Both the position numbers and the translations under genes were made by a program. A stretch of 62,369 nt of DNA from an uncultured Eubacteriales bacterium (GTDB lineage: Bacteria; Bacillota; Clostridia; Lachnospirales; Lachnospiraceae), in contig CASDVE010000020.1 in the NCBI GenBank assembly GCA_949284175.1, positions 1-62,369 of the forward strand. Direction: 5' to 3'. A model generated the notes under the pieces. The model was not told the origin of the DNA and ran no database searches. It saw only the letters and a list, made by a program, of their open reading frames with translations. Below are positions 16,609 to 25,431 of the stretch, piece after piece (position 1 is the first letter of the stretch; each line of letters begins with the position of its first letter).

Positions 16609-18037
16609 TGATTGTATTCTTCCTTTCTAAGAGTTTTGGAAATGCTTCAAACAAAGGAATTGGTGGCATTCCTTTTTCTAATACAAGCGAAGAAAAAGAG
16701 AGTCCATTTCGTGCCATAATTTGATTCATCTGTTCCCGAATCTCCTTTTGATCCGCTTTCAGTTCTTCTGGATAATCTAACTGCATTTCCACTTTTCCAT
16801 CTTTATATAATAGGTATAGATCAAAAAATCCTACATCTTGAATTTCAAACTTCACAAGCAGTTTTACTGCTCTTTCTTTCATACTACCACTTTGGCTATT
16901 TTCAGCATCTGGATCGATCCACATTTCAGAAAATAACTTGGTTCCCTCGTATTCAATGGGAAGCATAATATGTAGCATTGGCATAAAAACACTTTCATTT
17001 AACAACACCGACTGCATAAAATCTTGGAATACGGCTTTGCTATCAAGTCCAGCCTTTCCGCTCATTGTTTCCTTTACAATTTGTAGAAATTGATCATTCC
17101 ATGTATCTTTGGCAATGGTTTTTTCAAAGTCTGTTTGCTTTAAAAAATCAATGATTCTATCACTTTCCATTCCCTTTAAATATTTTTGAGATGTTCCAAA
17201 ATCAAGAATCTGCTTAAACAGCTCTTTTACTTTATCTCCATCCCCATTTTCATAACGAGCGATATTCGCAGCTAACCTAGCAGCAGCATCTCGAAGAGGC
17301 CCTCGATCGTGTGTCTTTGTAATATACTCATTTAAAAAAGGAAGAATCTCTTCTTTCAAAACTTTTACATTGTGAGCCACATCTCCATTTGTTAATGCAG
17401 AACCAAATTGGAGTTTTTCCATTAAGTTTTGAAGCCTTCCTTTTGCACTTTGAAACATATAATTTTCTGTTGTCTTTAAATCATTTCGGATATTTTCCAT
17501 AATATGTTCGCCTGATTGCATATCCGTACACCGACGCATAAAATCCAATATTTTTCCTTTTAATTCAACCGAATCTGTTTCATGGAAAATCCTCCTCATC
17601 ACATCAAAAAAGACACCTTTATATCGAACCGACTGGTTTACTTGTGATTTCAACGCAGAAAGTACCGATTCCATATCTTCTGCCTGTATCATGGATAAAA
17701 ACTTGGTAACCGCTGGTGTCATAGTTTCTTTATTTTCCGTTCCAATTAAAAAATCCAGATTCTCAAACAAAAGTTTTGAGAACGTCTGTGCCATTGGCGT
17801 CATCTTTCCCATCTTTTGAATGAACTGGCTTAGATTGGAACTATAATCTTTTAAAGCTCCTTGTTCATCATATTGCCCATTCTTTGTGGATGGATTATCT
17901 CGCTCTACATCTTGTGCTTGTGTCAGAGCTGCTGGATTTTGCATCCTCAATTTCTCAGCATTATCCGCTAAATTTTTTGAACCATCTACTCGATTATAAT
18001 CACTAACTGAAGTTGTTACTTTTAAAACATTAGACAT
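16595..18037 (-). CDS. FliK-like flagellar protein (YlqG-type), function unproven
   Basis: 480 residues, mostly helical. Near residues 365-430 the protein resembles the FliK C-terminal fold (LPIEYEGTKLFSEMWID, LLVKFEIQDVGFFDLYLLYKDGKVEM). The N-terminal 350 residues match nothing I can name. Translationally coupled to an FlhB C-terminal homologue, as ylqG-ylqH are in Bacillus, so the pair is probably a second set of export-specificity factors. The canonical fliK and flhB lie in the main operon. Start ATG with AGGGGAT upstream; it diverges from cheA. Confidence 0.6.
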   Translation of the reverse strand: MSNVLKVTTSVSDYNRVDGSKNLADNAEKLRMQNPAALTQAQDVERDNPSTKNGQYDEQGALKDYSSNLSQFIQKMGKMTPMAQTFSKLLFENLDFLIGTENKETMTPAVTKFLSMIQAEDMESVLSALKSQVNQSVRYKGVFFDVMRRIFHETDSVELKGKILDFMRRCTDMQSGEHIMENIRNDLKTTENYMFQSAKGRLQNLMEKLQFGSALTNGDVAHNVKVLKEEILPFLNEYITKTHDRGPLRDAAARLAANIARYENGDGDKVKELFKQILDFGTSQKYLKGMESDRIIDFLKQTDFEKTIAKDTWNDQFLQIVKETMSGKAGLDSKAVFQDFMQSVLLNESVFMPMLHIMLPIEYEGTKLFSEMWIDPDAENSQSGSMKERAVKLLVKFEIQDVGFFDLYLLYKDGKVEMQLDYPEELKADQKEIREQMNQIMARNGLSFSSLVLEKGMPPIPLFEAFPKLLERKNTINVKI

Positions 18038-18053
18038 TTTTTATCCCCTAGAA

Positions 18054-18081
18054 TTAATTTTTTTCTTTCTTTTGTCGATAT
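18054..18081 (+). promoter_or_regulatory. Sigma-28-type promoter of cheA operon
   Basis: TTAA (18054-18057), a 16-base spacer, then GTCGATAT (18074-18081), 38 bases before the cheA ATG. Same form as the flagellin and fliD sites. It lies in the 82-base divergent gap. Confidence 0.7.
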
Positions 18082-18119
18082 AGTAATAGATATAAAAATA
18101 AAAAAGGTGGTGTCTTTTC

Positions 18120-20339
18120 ATGGATAATACTATCGACAGTTTGCTTGATACCTATTTATTTGAAACAAATACTCTGTTAGACCAGCTCGATGATTTATTA
18201 CTCTCTGCCGAGAAAACTCAAACTCTAACAGAGGATGAAGTGAATGAAATCTTCCGCAGTATGCACACAATCAAAGGCTCATCTGCCATGTTGGAATTTC
18301 ATTCACTTATGACAATCGCTCACCATATAGAAGATTTATTCTACTATATTCGTGAAAACGGTATGGATAAGTTGTCTGATCCCAACAAAAAAGAGCTATT
18401 TAATTTGATGTTTGAATCAACAGAACGTCTTCGCTCTGAAATTGAAAAGGTTGAAAATAATGAACCTCTTAGTGATAATATCGACAGTTTTGTGAATGAA
18501 ATTAATAGCTTTCTAAATAAAATCAGTGGTGCTTCTAGTGAAGCAGAAGAAGTTTCTACTGAAACAAAAACAACTCCTACAACTTCAGAAGAAATAAGCA
18601 ATTCCAACCTTCCAGGAATAGAATTTTTGCAATCTGTTAATTGGTCACATCTTCCATATTTAATACATATTGATTTCAAACCTGATATTGGTATGGAGAA
18701 TTTACGTGCATTTCTTCTTGTGAACACGCTACATGATAATGAATTGGATTTTCAATACTATCCAAGCGATGTGGAAACCAATCCAGCTACTTCGCAATAT
18801 ATTGTTGATAATGGATTTTATCTTGCATTTGAAGAAGAAACTAGTGCAAGTAGTGCTGCTGAATTATTAGCCAATGTTCCAAATGTAGAATCATTTGAAT
18901 TAACAATGACTCCAACAATGGAAGAAGGAACTTTCGATTTATCCGCTTTAACAGCAGAACTGTCAGGACTTGACCAAGAGGACTCTAAAAGTGCTGATAC
19001 AACATTAACAGTACAGACAGAGCCCCAAAAACTTGTTTCTCAGAATCAAGAAAAACATATAGATTCTAAACAAGACTCCTCCACAACTAGCCCAACGAAA
19101 ACAAAGACTACAAAGCCTTCTAGCACTTCTAGTTCCAGTTTTTCCAACAATAAATCGAATTTAATTAGTGTAAACTTGGACAAACTAGATGCTCTGATGG
19201 CATTGGTTGGAGAAATTGTTATTACAGAATCTATGGTTGCTTCTTCTGTTGAAAATTCTGAATTAAAACTTGATAGCTTTTTAAAGGCATCAAGACAACT
19301 TAGAAAGTTAACAGATTCTCTACAAGATATTTCCATGTCATTACGCATGGTTCCTATTTCTGGTGTCTTTCACAAAATGAACCGTATTGTTCGTAACATG
19401 AAACAAGATCTTGGAAAAGATACTCGGCTTACGATTATTGGTGAAGATACGGAAATGGATAAAACTATTGTGGATGCCATTGGAGATCCCATTATGCACA
19501 TCGTTCGTAATTCCATGGATCATGGAATCGAAGAACATGTAGAAGATCGTATCGCTGCTGGAAAAAATCCACAAGCCGAAATTATTCTTTCTGCAAAGCA
19601 TACAGGAAGTGAAGTTATCATCACGATTTCTGACGATGGACAAGGAATGGATACAAAGAAAATCATGGAAAAAGCCAAGAAGAACGATCTTCTTGTCAAA
19701 CCAGAAGAAGACTATACACAAAAAGAAATTCTCTCTTTTCTTATGATGCCTGGTTTTTCCACCAATGAAGAGGTAACGGAATACTCTGGTCGTGGTGTAG
19801 GACTTGATGTTGTTAAGAAAAATGTGGAAGCCATTGGAGGAACGGTTACCATTGCCAGTGAATTTGGCAAAGGAAGTTCAACTACTTTAAAGATTCCTCT
19901 CACATTATCCATTGTAAACAGCATGGAAGTGGCTGTTGGAAACTTTATTTTTGCAATTCCACTTTCTGATATTTGTCAATCTTTTAAAGTTCGCACGCAA
20001 GATATTATTTATGATGAAAATGGAAATGAATTAATCCGTTATATGAATAACTTCTATCCAGTTGTTCGACTTCATCAGCTTTATAATATTGAAACGGATA
20101 CCACGAAACTCGAAGATGGCATTGTTATTTTAGTAGAATCTAATGAAAAACAATATTGTCTATTTTTAGATGAACTACATGGAGTACAACAGGTTGTTAT
20201 TAAACCACTTCCATCTTATTTAACAAAATTTGACATCAAACATCATGGTATCAGTGGATGTACCATCCTTGGCAATGGAGATATCAGCCTTATTCTCGAT
20301 ATTGCTGGTCTGTATTACGCCGCTGATAATACAATATAA
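18120..20339 (+). CDS. cheA: Chemotaxis histidine kinase CheA
   Basis: 739 residues with all core domains. The HPt domain has the phospho-accepting His49 in MHTIKGSSAM. A linker and P2-like region follows, then P3 dimerisation (LDKLDALMALVGEI). The HATPase domain shows the N box (HIVRNSMDHGIE), DDGQGMD and GRGVGLDVVK. A C-terminal CheW-like domain ends the protein. It phosphorylates CheY and CheB in the receptor array. Spacing to cheW is 19 bases. The start ATG follows AAAGGTGG. The Ser/Thr-rich stretch before P3 (about residues 300-340) is linker. Confidence 0.96.
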   Translation: MDNTIDSLLDTYLFETNTLLDQLDDLLLSAEKTQTLTEDEVNEIFRSMHTIKGSSAMLEFHSLMTIAHHIEDLFYYIRENGMDKLSDPNKKELFNLMFESTERLRSEIEKVENNEPLSDNIDSFVNEINSFLNKISGASSEAEEVSTETKTTPTTSEEISNSNLPGIEFLQSVNWSHLPYLIHIDFKPDIGMENLRAFLLVNTLHDNELDFQYYPSDVETNPATSQYIVDNGFYLAFEEETSASSAAELLANVPNVESFELTMTPTMEEGTFDLSALTAELSGLDQEDSKSADTTLTVQTEPQKLVSQNQEKHIDSKQDSSTTSPTKTKTTKPSSTSSSSFSNNKSNLISVNLDKLDALMALVGEIVITESMVASSVENSELKLDSFLKASRQLRKLTDSLQDISMSLRMVPISGVFHKMNRIVRNMKQDLGKDTRLTIIGEDTEMDKTIVDAIGDPIMHIVRNSMDHGIEEHVEDRIAAGKNPQAEIILSAKHTGSEVIITISDDGQGMDTKKIMEKAKKNDLLVKPEEDYTQKEILSFLMMPGFSTNEEVTEYSGRGVGLDVVKKNVEAIGGTVTIASEFGKGSSTTLKIPLTLSIVNSMEVAVGNFIFAIPLSDICQSFKVRTQDIIYDENGNELIRYMNNFYPVVRLHQLYNIETDTTKLEDGIVILVESNEKQYCLFLDELHGVQQVVIKPLPSYLTKFDIKHHGISGCTILGNGDISLILDIAGLYYAADNTI

Positions 20340-20358
20340 TTGATTGGAGGAATTATCT

Positions 20359-20838
20359 ATGTCTGAATCCATATCCGGCGAAATTGCTGAATCCTATACA
20401 CTTGTACCAACGGAAGAACCTACTTCTTCCACAAAGAGGTACTTAACCTTTTTATCCAATGATCTAACCTTTGGAATCAGTACAGAATATGTGAGTGAAA
20501 TTATTATTAACTACAAAATTCGTCCAGTTCCAATGGTACCAGAATACATTCGTGGAATCATTAATTTGCGTGGTCAAGTAATTCCTATTATTGATCTACG
20601 ACTTTTTGTTGGGAAACCAACAAAAGATAACATGGAAGAAAATTGTATTATTATTTTGACATTCGATTCTTGCGTGCTAGGAATTATTGTCGATTCTGTA
20701 TCCCAAGTACTTGATATTAATTTTGCAGAATCTTCTCCAATTCCGACTGCATCTCAAAATCGTTTAGCCGATCGAATGATCACACTTCCCGATCAACAAG
20801 TAGTCTTGCTCTTTAATAGCAACTCTATTTTAATTTAA
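20359..20838 (+). CDS. cheW: Chemotaxis coupling protein CheW
   Basis: About 159 residues from the ATG at 20359, which has GGAGG 8 bases upstream; an in-frame TTG at 20344 would place that site inside the gene. A single CheW SH3-like domain: YLTFLSNDLTFGI, IRPVPMVPEYIRGIINLRG, VIPIIDLR. It joins receptors to CheA at the membrane array. A hairpin terminator follows the stop, so cheR and cheB may be partly uncoupled from cheA-cheW. Confidence 0.93.
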   Translation: MSESISGEIAESYTLVPTEEPTSSTKRYLTFLSNDLTFGISTEYVSEIIINYKIRPVPMVPEYIRGIINLRGQVIPIIDLRLFVGKPTKDNMEENCIIILTFDSCVLGIIVDSVSQVLDINFAESSPIPTASQNRLADRMITLPDQQVVLLFNSNSILI

Positions 20839-20842
20839 CCAT

Positions 20843-20869
20843 AAGAAACACACTTTGTGTGTTTCTTTT
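20843..20869 (+). terminator. Intrinsic terminator or attenuator after cheW
   Basis: Inverted repeat AAGAAACACAC/GTGTGTTTCTT with a 3-base loop followed by TTTTC, 5 bases after the cheW stop. Because cheR follows on the same strand, it probably reduces rather than blocks downstream transcription. Confidence 0.75.
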
Positions 20870-20913
20870 CTTCTACCCTAAATTATTATGCAAAAATGAC
20901 ACAGGAGGGGCTC

Positions 20914-21723
20914 ATGCTTACGATTTCAAACCATGATTTTCAACGTTTTACTTCTTTTATAAAAGAGCGATATGGTCTTGATCTCTCTCGTAAACAACAC
21001 TTAATTGCAGGTCGTCTGTCCTCTACCATTACCACTCTTGGATTTTCCAATTTTTCAGACTATGTTGACTATATTATTTCTTCTCGTGACCAAAAAGAAA
21101 TTGAAAATATGCTCAATCGCTTGACAACAAATTATACATTTTTTATGCGAGAGTCTTCCCATTTCGATTATTTCCGCTCTACGGTTTTGCCCTATTTAGA
21201 ACAAACGAAAAAAGAACGTGTTTTAAGCATCTGGAGTGCCGGATGCTCTTATGGTCAGGAACCTTATACCCTTTCCATGATATTAAAAGATTACTTTGGC
21301 TCAAAAGCATCCTCTTGGGATACTCGTGTACTCGCTACTGATATTTCACAAGAAGCATTGCGTTTTGCAAGTCGTGGGGAATATGATAAAGATTCTTTAA
21401 AAGACATTCCCTCCAATTGGATGACAAAATATTTTTCCCCATCAACAACACCAGATATGTTGATGGTCAAACCTGAGATTCGATCTAATGTTATTTTTAA
21501 AACATTCAACTTAATGGATCCGATCCAGTTCCGACTAAAATTTGATGTTATTTTTTGTAGAAATGTTATGATTTACTTTGATCTGCCAACAAAACTATCC
21601 CTAGTAAATCGATTCTATAATGCCTCTAACACAGGAGCATACCTATTTATTGGGCATTCTGAATCCATTGGAAACTCCACTCCTTATCGCTATCTTATGC
21701 CCGCCGTTTATCGAAAACTATAA
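20914..21723 (+). CDS. cheR: Chemotaxis protein methyltransferase CheR
   Basis: About 269 residues from the ATG at 20914, with AGGAGGGG just upstream; an earlier in-frame ATG at 20857 falls in the terminator hairpin. The N-terminal helical domain (IKERYGLDLSRKQ) is followed by the SAM domain: ERVLSIWSAGCSYGQEPYTL, LATDISQEAL, FDVIFCRNVMIYFD, YLFIGHSES. It methylates receptor glutamates for adaptation, opposed by CheB encoded directly downstream. Confidence 0.93.
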   Translation: MLTISNHDFQRFTSFIKERYGLDLSRKQHLIAGRLSSTITTLGFSNFSDYVDYIISSRDQKEIENMLNRLTTNYTFFMRESSHFDYFRSTVLPYLEQTKKERVLSIWSAGCSYGQEPYTLSMILKDYFGSKASSWDTRVLATDISQEALRFASRGEYDKDSLKDIPSNWMTKYFSPSTTPDMLMVKPEIRSNVIFKTFNLMDPIQFRLKFDVIFCRNVMIYFDLPTKLSLVNRFYNASNTGAYLFIGHSESIGNSTPYRYLMPAVYRKL

Positions 21724-21741
21724 AATCTATTAGAAAGGAGA

Positions 21742-22878
21742 ATGCTTGCATTTTGTCAAGCCAAAAACAACATGCCTTATGAACGAAAAATTCGTGTTTT
21801 GACTGTCGATGATTCCCTTTTTTTTCATCGACTTCTTCAAGACTCTCTGAACAAGATTAATCCAAACATTGAAATTATCGGAAAAGCCTTTAATGCCCAT
21901 GATGCTCTGGAAAAAATACACAGTCTTTCTCCAGATGTTGTCACTTTAGATGTGGAAATGCCTGGAATGAGTGGAATTGAACTTACAAAAGTCATTATGA
22001 ATCAAAAGCCAACACCGATCATTCTTGTTTCGTCTTTGAATCTTTCTGTGTTTGATGCCCTTTCTAATGGAGCAATTGATTTTGTTCAGAAACCAGATTT
22101 AAAAAATAATTATACAACATCAGCTTTTCTAAGTCGTCTTGCTTCTAAAATTGTCATTGGCTCCCACGCAAGACTAACGAAAAAAGCACCGATACACAAT
22201 TCATTAGCAACAGAAAGAAAAACGGAACACCCAAATTCTAGTAAGACGGTGTCCACTTCCACTTCTGCACACATACAGCCACGTCTTAAAACATCTCTTA
22301 CTTTAAATTCTAAGATTATCGCCATAGGTGCATCCACCGGTGGCACAGAAACAATTCTGGAAATCTTACGTCAACTTCCAACCCACATTCCGGGTATTGT
22401 TATAACCCAGCATATGCCTGCTGGTTTCACAAAAATGTACGCAGAACGACTAAACCGGATTTGTAAAATTGAAGTAAAGGAAGCCAAAAATGGAGATGTT
22501 ATTAAACCCGGAAGAGCTCTTATTGCTCCTGGTGGTCTACAAATGAAAGTGGTAAAAGGCTCTTCTGGTTATAGTGTATCTTGCCATCCTGGTAATAATG
22601 TCAGTGGACATTGTCCCTCTGTCGATGTATTATTTTCTTCCATGGCAGAACAAGCTGGTTCAAATGGAATCGGCATTATTTTAACTGGAATGGGACGAGA
22701 TGGAGCAAATGGAATGTTACAAATGCACAAGGCAGGTGCTTACACAATCGGACAGGATAAAAACTCCTGTGTTGTATATGGAATGCCTATGGAAGCCTAC
22801 AAGTTAGGCGCTGTTTCTGTACAATCTCCTTGCTCTAATATCCCTTCTGTATTAATTAACTATTTAAATACTCTATAA
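21742..22878 (+). CDS. cheB: Chemotaxis methylesterase CheB
   Basis: 378 residues at most. The receiver domain has TVDDS and the phospho-acceptor Asp in VTLDVEMPG. The methylesterase domain has the catalytic Ser in GASTGGTE, His in VITQHMPAGFT, and Asp in LTGMGRDGANG. It demethylates receptors once phosphorylated by CheA. The first ATG (21742) lies only one base after AAAGGAG, too close for a good start. The in-frame ATG at 21772 (MPYERKIRVL) fits the family length better but has a poor ribosome site, so the start is uncertain. Confidence 0.92.
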   Translation: MLAFCQAKNNMPYERKIRVLTVDDSLFFHRLLQDSLNKINPNIEIIGKAFNAHDALEKIHSLSPDVVTLDVEMPGMSGIELTKVIMNQKPTPIILVSSLNLSVFDALSNGAIDFVQKPDLKNNYTTSAFLSRLASKIVIGSHARLTKKAPIHNSLATERKTEHPNSSKTVSTSTSAHIQPRLKTSLTLNSKIIAIGASTGGTETILEILRQLPTHIPGIVITQHMPAGFTKMYAERLNRICKIEVKEAKNGDVIKPGRALIAPGGLQMKVVKGSSGYSVSCHPGNNVSGHCPSVDVLFSSMAEQAGSNGIGIILTGMGRDGANGMLQMHKAGAYTIGQDKNSCVVYGMPMEAYKLGAVSVQSPCSNIPSVLINYLNTL

Positions 22879-22885
22879 TGATCAA

Positions 22886-22918
22886 AAAAGCACAGCGATT
22901 TTTTATCTCTGTGCTTTT
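22886..22918. terminator. Bidirectional terminator between cheB and csrA
   Basis: Inverted repeat AAAAGCACAG/CTGTGCTTTT (22886-22895 and 22909-22918) in the 55-base gap between the convergent cheB and csrA genes, with T-runs on both strands. Confidence 0.85.
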
Positions 22919-22933
22919 CTCATTTTCTTCTCT

Positions 22934-23170
22934 TCATTTTTTTATCAACTGCGTATAGAGCTGTTTCAACTCCTCTACTGTTTGTTTTTGATTACAAGAT
23001 GCTTCTTGATTTACCTTCTTAGCTTCCACAAGTTCTTCTCTTAAAATGCTAATCTCTCTAGGCGCCTCAATTGCTAGTTTTACTCCATCTGCACCAGATT
23101 CTAAAATAGTAATTTTAATATCATCTCCAATACAGATGGATTGTTTTAGTTTTCTTTGAAGAATTAACAT
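22934..23170 (-). CDS. csrA: Carbon storage/flagellin translation regulator CsrA
   Basis: 78 residues from the ATG at 23170 (MLILQRKLKQS), one base past the fliW stop and preceded by AAAGGA. Core CsrA signature: IGDDIKITIL, VKLAIEAPREI, R in ILREEL. It binds GGA hairpins in mRNA; the likely target is the flagellin leader at 15971-16008. The C-terminal tail of about 25 residues is longer than in enteric CsrA and resembles the tail by which FliW binds CsrA in Firmicutes. Confidence 0.93.
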   Translation of the reverse strand: MLILQRKLKQSICIGDDIKITILESGADGVKLAIEAPREISILREELVEAKKVNQEASCNQKQTVEELKQLYTQLIKK

Positions 23171-23171
23171 A

Positions 23172-23603
23172 CTATTTTTCCTTTCTACTGAATTCACTCA
23201 GTGGATGCCGGAATCTATATTCTCCCTCTTCAAGAATAACCTGTTTCGCTTCTCGTGTCAAACTATTCACGATAATCGGACATTTTAAATTTACTGTACT
23301 ATTTGCTGTAATATCTTTTACCACACAAATCACATAATAGGAAATTACACTTTCTTCCTTAGCTCCAATTGCATCCATATCTTTTTTTGAAATTTTTGGA
23401 GAATATGTTTCATCTAAGAAAAATGGATTCATGATCACAAAAGAAAGGCTTAAATCATCTACACATTGCAAACATAAAATCGCATCGCTCTCTTCTTGTA
23501 TCGGAAGTGGAATATACTTCTTTTGTTCTTCAAATCCTATGATTCCTTCCTTAAAATAAATACATTCCTCTTCTTTATATATAAATTCCTTATCTTGGCT
23601 CAA
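23172..23603 (-). CDS. fliW: Flagellar assembly factor FliW
   Basis: About 143 residues if started at the TTG at 23603, which has a perfect AGGAGG 7 bases upstream; the longer ATG start at 23648 has no ribosome site and adds a basic tail foreign to the family. FliW signature: YFKEGIIGFEEQKKYIPLPI, VMNPFF, LKCPIIVN, and the EYRFRHPL end. It binds flagellin or CsrA, so it reports free flagellin and frees the flagellin mRNA from CsrA. One base separates it from csrA. Confidence 0.92.
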   Translation of the reverse strand: MSQDKEFIYKEEECIYFKEGIIGFEEQKKYIPLPIQEESDAILCLQCVDDLSLSFVIMNPFFLDETYSPKISKKDMDAIGAKEESVISYYVICVVKDITANSTVNLKCPIIVNSLTREAKQVILEEGEYRFRHPLSEFSRKEK

Positions 23604-23679
23604 TGTATGCCTCCTATTTTTTATTTCATTTCTTATTCGCTTTTTCATATACTGTAATATTATTATTTATTTTCCATCA

Positions 23680-24297
23680 TCAAGCCTTTACATCAACATT
23701 TTCTCCTGTCATTTTTTCATCATAACTTGGTGGCACATACATCGGTTTTCCAATGTATTCAATCTTTACATCTGGATGTTGCAAAATTTCTAATTCAACT
23801 TTTCCAGGAATAAATTCAAAATCTCCTCGATTCATTCTCCAATCAAAATTCAACTTATCCATTTGATATTCGATTGTAAATTGAGGATCGGTTGCAGTTA
23901 AATCTGCCCCAGCCGTAGGAATAAATCCAAGTTGAAACTCTCCTGTTGGCAGTGCCATTCTTCCTTGTATAATTTGTTTAAACACTTCTGACCCTTCTCC
24001 TTTTTTCGCCCATAATAACATTTTCCCCTCTTTTGCAAATCTAGCTGCTGTTTCACCAGCTGTCTGCTCCCCTTTTTGGGCTGCCTGTTCAATACTTTGT
24101 CTTGTTGTTGGAACAATGGAACTTCTCGCTCTTGATGTATCAATCTGAATTTTTACAGGTTCACTTTCAATATGAAGACCACCTTTATCTCTTTTGATTT
24201 GAAGTTGTACATTGCCACTATGTCTTTGAATTTCTGCATCTGTAATTTTTAATTCATATTTAATAGGAATTGTTGTAATCTGTAAAAGCTGTTCCAT
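23680..24297 (-). CDS. DUF6470 family protein of the flagellar hook operon
   Basis: About 205 residues from the ATG at 24297 (MEQLLQITTIPIKYEL), 9 bases after GAGG; the GTG at 24312 is less likely. It resembles the small DUF6470 family found between flgL and fliW in many Firmicutes (IQRHSGNVQLQIKRDKGGLHIES; the C-terminal FIPGKVELEILQHPDVKIEYIG). No signal peptide, membrane span or enzyme motif is seen. Function unknown; gene position implies a role in late flagellar assembly. Confidence 0.75.
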   Translation of the reverse strand: MEQLLQITTIPIKYELKITDAEIQRHSGNVQLQIKRDKGGLHIESEPVKIQIDTSRARSSIVPTTRQSIEQAAQKGEQTAGETAARFAKEGKMLLWAKKGEGSEVFKQIIQGRMALPTGEFQLGFIPTAGADLTATDPQFTIEYQMDKLNFDWRMNRGDFEFIPGKVELEILQHPDVKIEYIGKPMYVPPSYDEKMTGENVDVKA

Positions 24298-24387
24298 ATG
24301 CCATCGCCTCACTTCTATTAACTAAAAATACTGTTCTCTTTGCGTATATCCATTTCTGCTCCCCCTCTATACAATACTCCCCTCTTA

Positions 24388-25386
24388 TTATTGAATAAAA
24401 TCTAACAAGGATGGAGATAAAATATTCGTTCCTACTCTTAACGCTGCATTATACGCATACTGTGCCCAAGAATAATTCATAATTGCCTCAGCAGGATCAA
24501 TATTTACAGAATTATCCAATTGATCTTGTAAAGAAAGATCTAAATCCGTTAGACGTTCTTTTGTAGCTGTTAACAACTGTGTTTTTGTACCTAAAGTAGC
24601 AACGGTATCATTTAATTTATTTGCTCCTTCATCAAACTTCATCCACAGAGCTTCATAGGCATCTTGATCAAAATCTTCTTTTTCTAATTCCTCTGCCATT
24701 TGACCAACTAATACGATCATATTATTGCTCATATTATTAGCATCTTTTCCATATCCCACAACAGCAATTCCTGGTAGTGAAGTATTAAAGGCACTAGATG
24801 ACACAATTTGTTGATTTTGGTCAAATGTTAATCCAAATCCCAAATCAACATATAACGTTTGATTGGCTTGTGCATCTAGTTCTGTCTTCTTTGTCATATC
24901 ATCAACATCGATTCCATGATACAAAACGTTTCCATTATCATCTATTTCAAATGGAAGTTTTTTTCCATCGGAACCTGACAATACAAAATCATCACCATAC
25001 TTTCCATTCAAACTGTTCACCATAGAATTTTGAATCTCTCTTAATGCCGCTGCAAATGTCTTTCTCGACTCTAATCCTGTTGTTCCATTCAGAGCTTCCA
25101 TAGAATACTCTTTATTTATCGTTTTCGCCAATTCAGATACCTGTCTACAAGCATCCTCTTGTGCATCTTGATAAGACTGTACATCATCAATGGTTTCCAA
25201 ATAATCTTTATTTCTTAAGTATCGTTTTGTTAGATTTGAAGCATTCATTGCATCGGATGGCTCTTCCCAAGCATATTGATACCGCCTTCCTGTCATCACT
25301 TGATACTGATTTTTTGTCTGTTGTGTCAAAGAATCATTTAATCTTGTCTGATAATTCTTCATCATCATATTGGTTGTAACACGCAT
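24388..25386 (-). CDS. flgL: Flagellar hook-associated protein 3 (FlgL)
   Basis: About 332 residues from the ATG at 25386 (MRVTTNMMMKNYQTRLN), preceded by ATAGGTGAT. It has the flagellin-like N terminus and a C-terminal helix (ATKERLTDLDLSLQDQLDN, AYNAALRVGTNILSPSLLDFI) typical of FlgL. It forms the second junction ring between hook and filament, exported as a late substrate. Tight spacing to flgK (45 bases) supports one operon. Confidence 0.92.
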   Translation of the reverse strand: MRVTTNMMMKNYQTRLNDSLTQQTKNQYQVMTGRRYQYAWEEPSDAMNASNLTKRYLRNKDYLETIDDVQSYQDAQEDACRQVSELAKTINKEYSMEALNGTTGLESRKTFAAALREIQNSMVNSLNGKYGDDFVLSGSDGKKLPFEIDDNGNVLYHGIDVDDMTKKTELDAQANQTLYVDLGFGLTFDQNQQIVSSSAFNTSLPGIAVVGYGKDANNMSNNMIVLVGQMAEELEKEDFDQDAYEALWMKFDEGANKLNDTVATLGTKTQLLTATKERLTDLDLSLQDQLDNSVNIDPAEAIMNYSWAQYAYNAALRVGTNILSPSLLDFIQ

Positions 25387-25431
25387 TTTATTATCACCTA
25401 TCCTTCTATCATACAAAACTTATTTTCAATT

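Noticed and set aside
23604..23648. Longer FliW start at 23648
   Set aside because: No ribosome site, and it would hide a perfect AGGAGG that serves the TTG at 23603.
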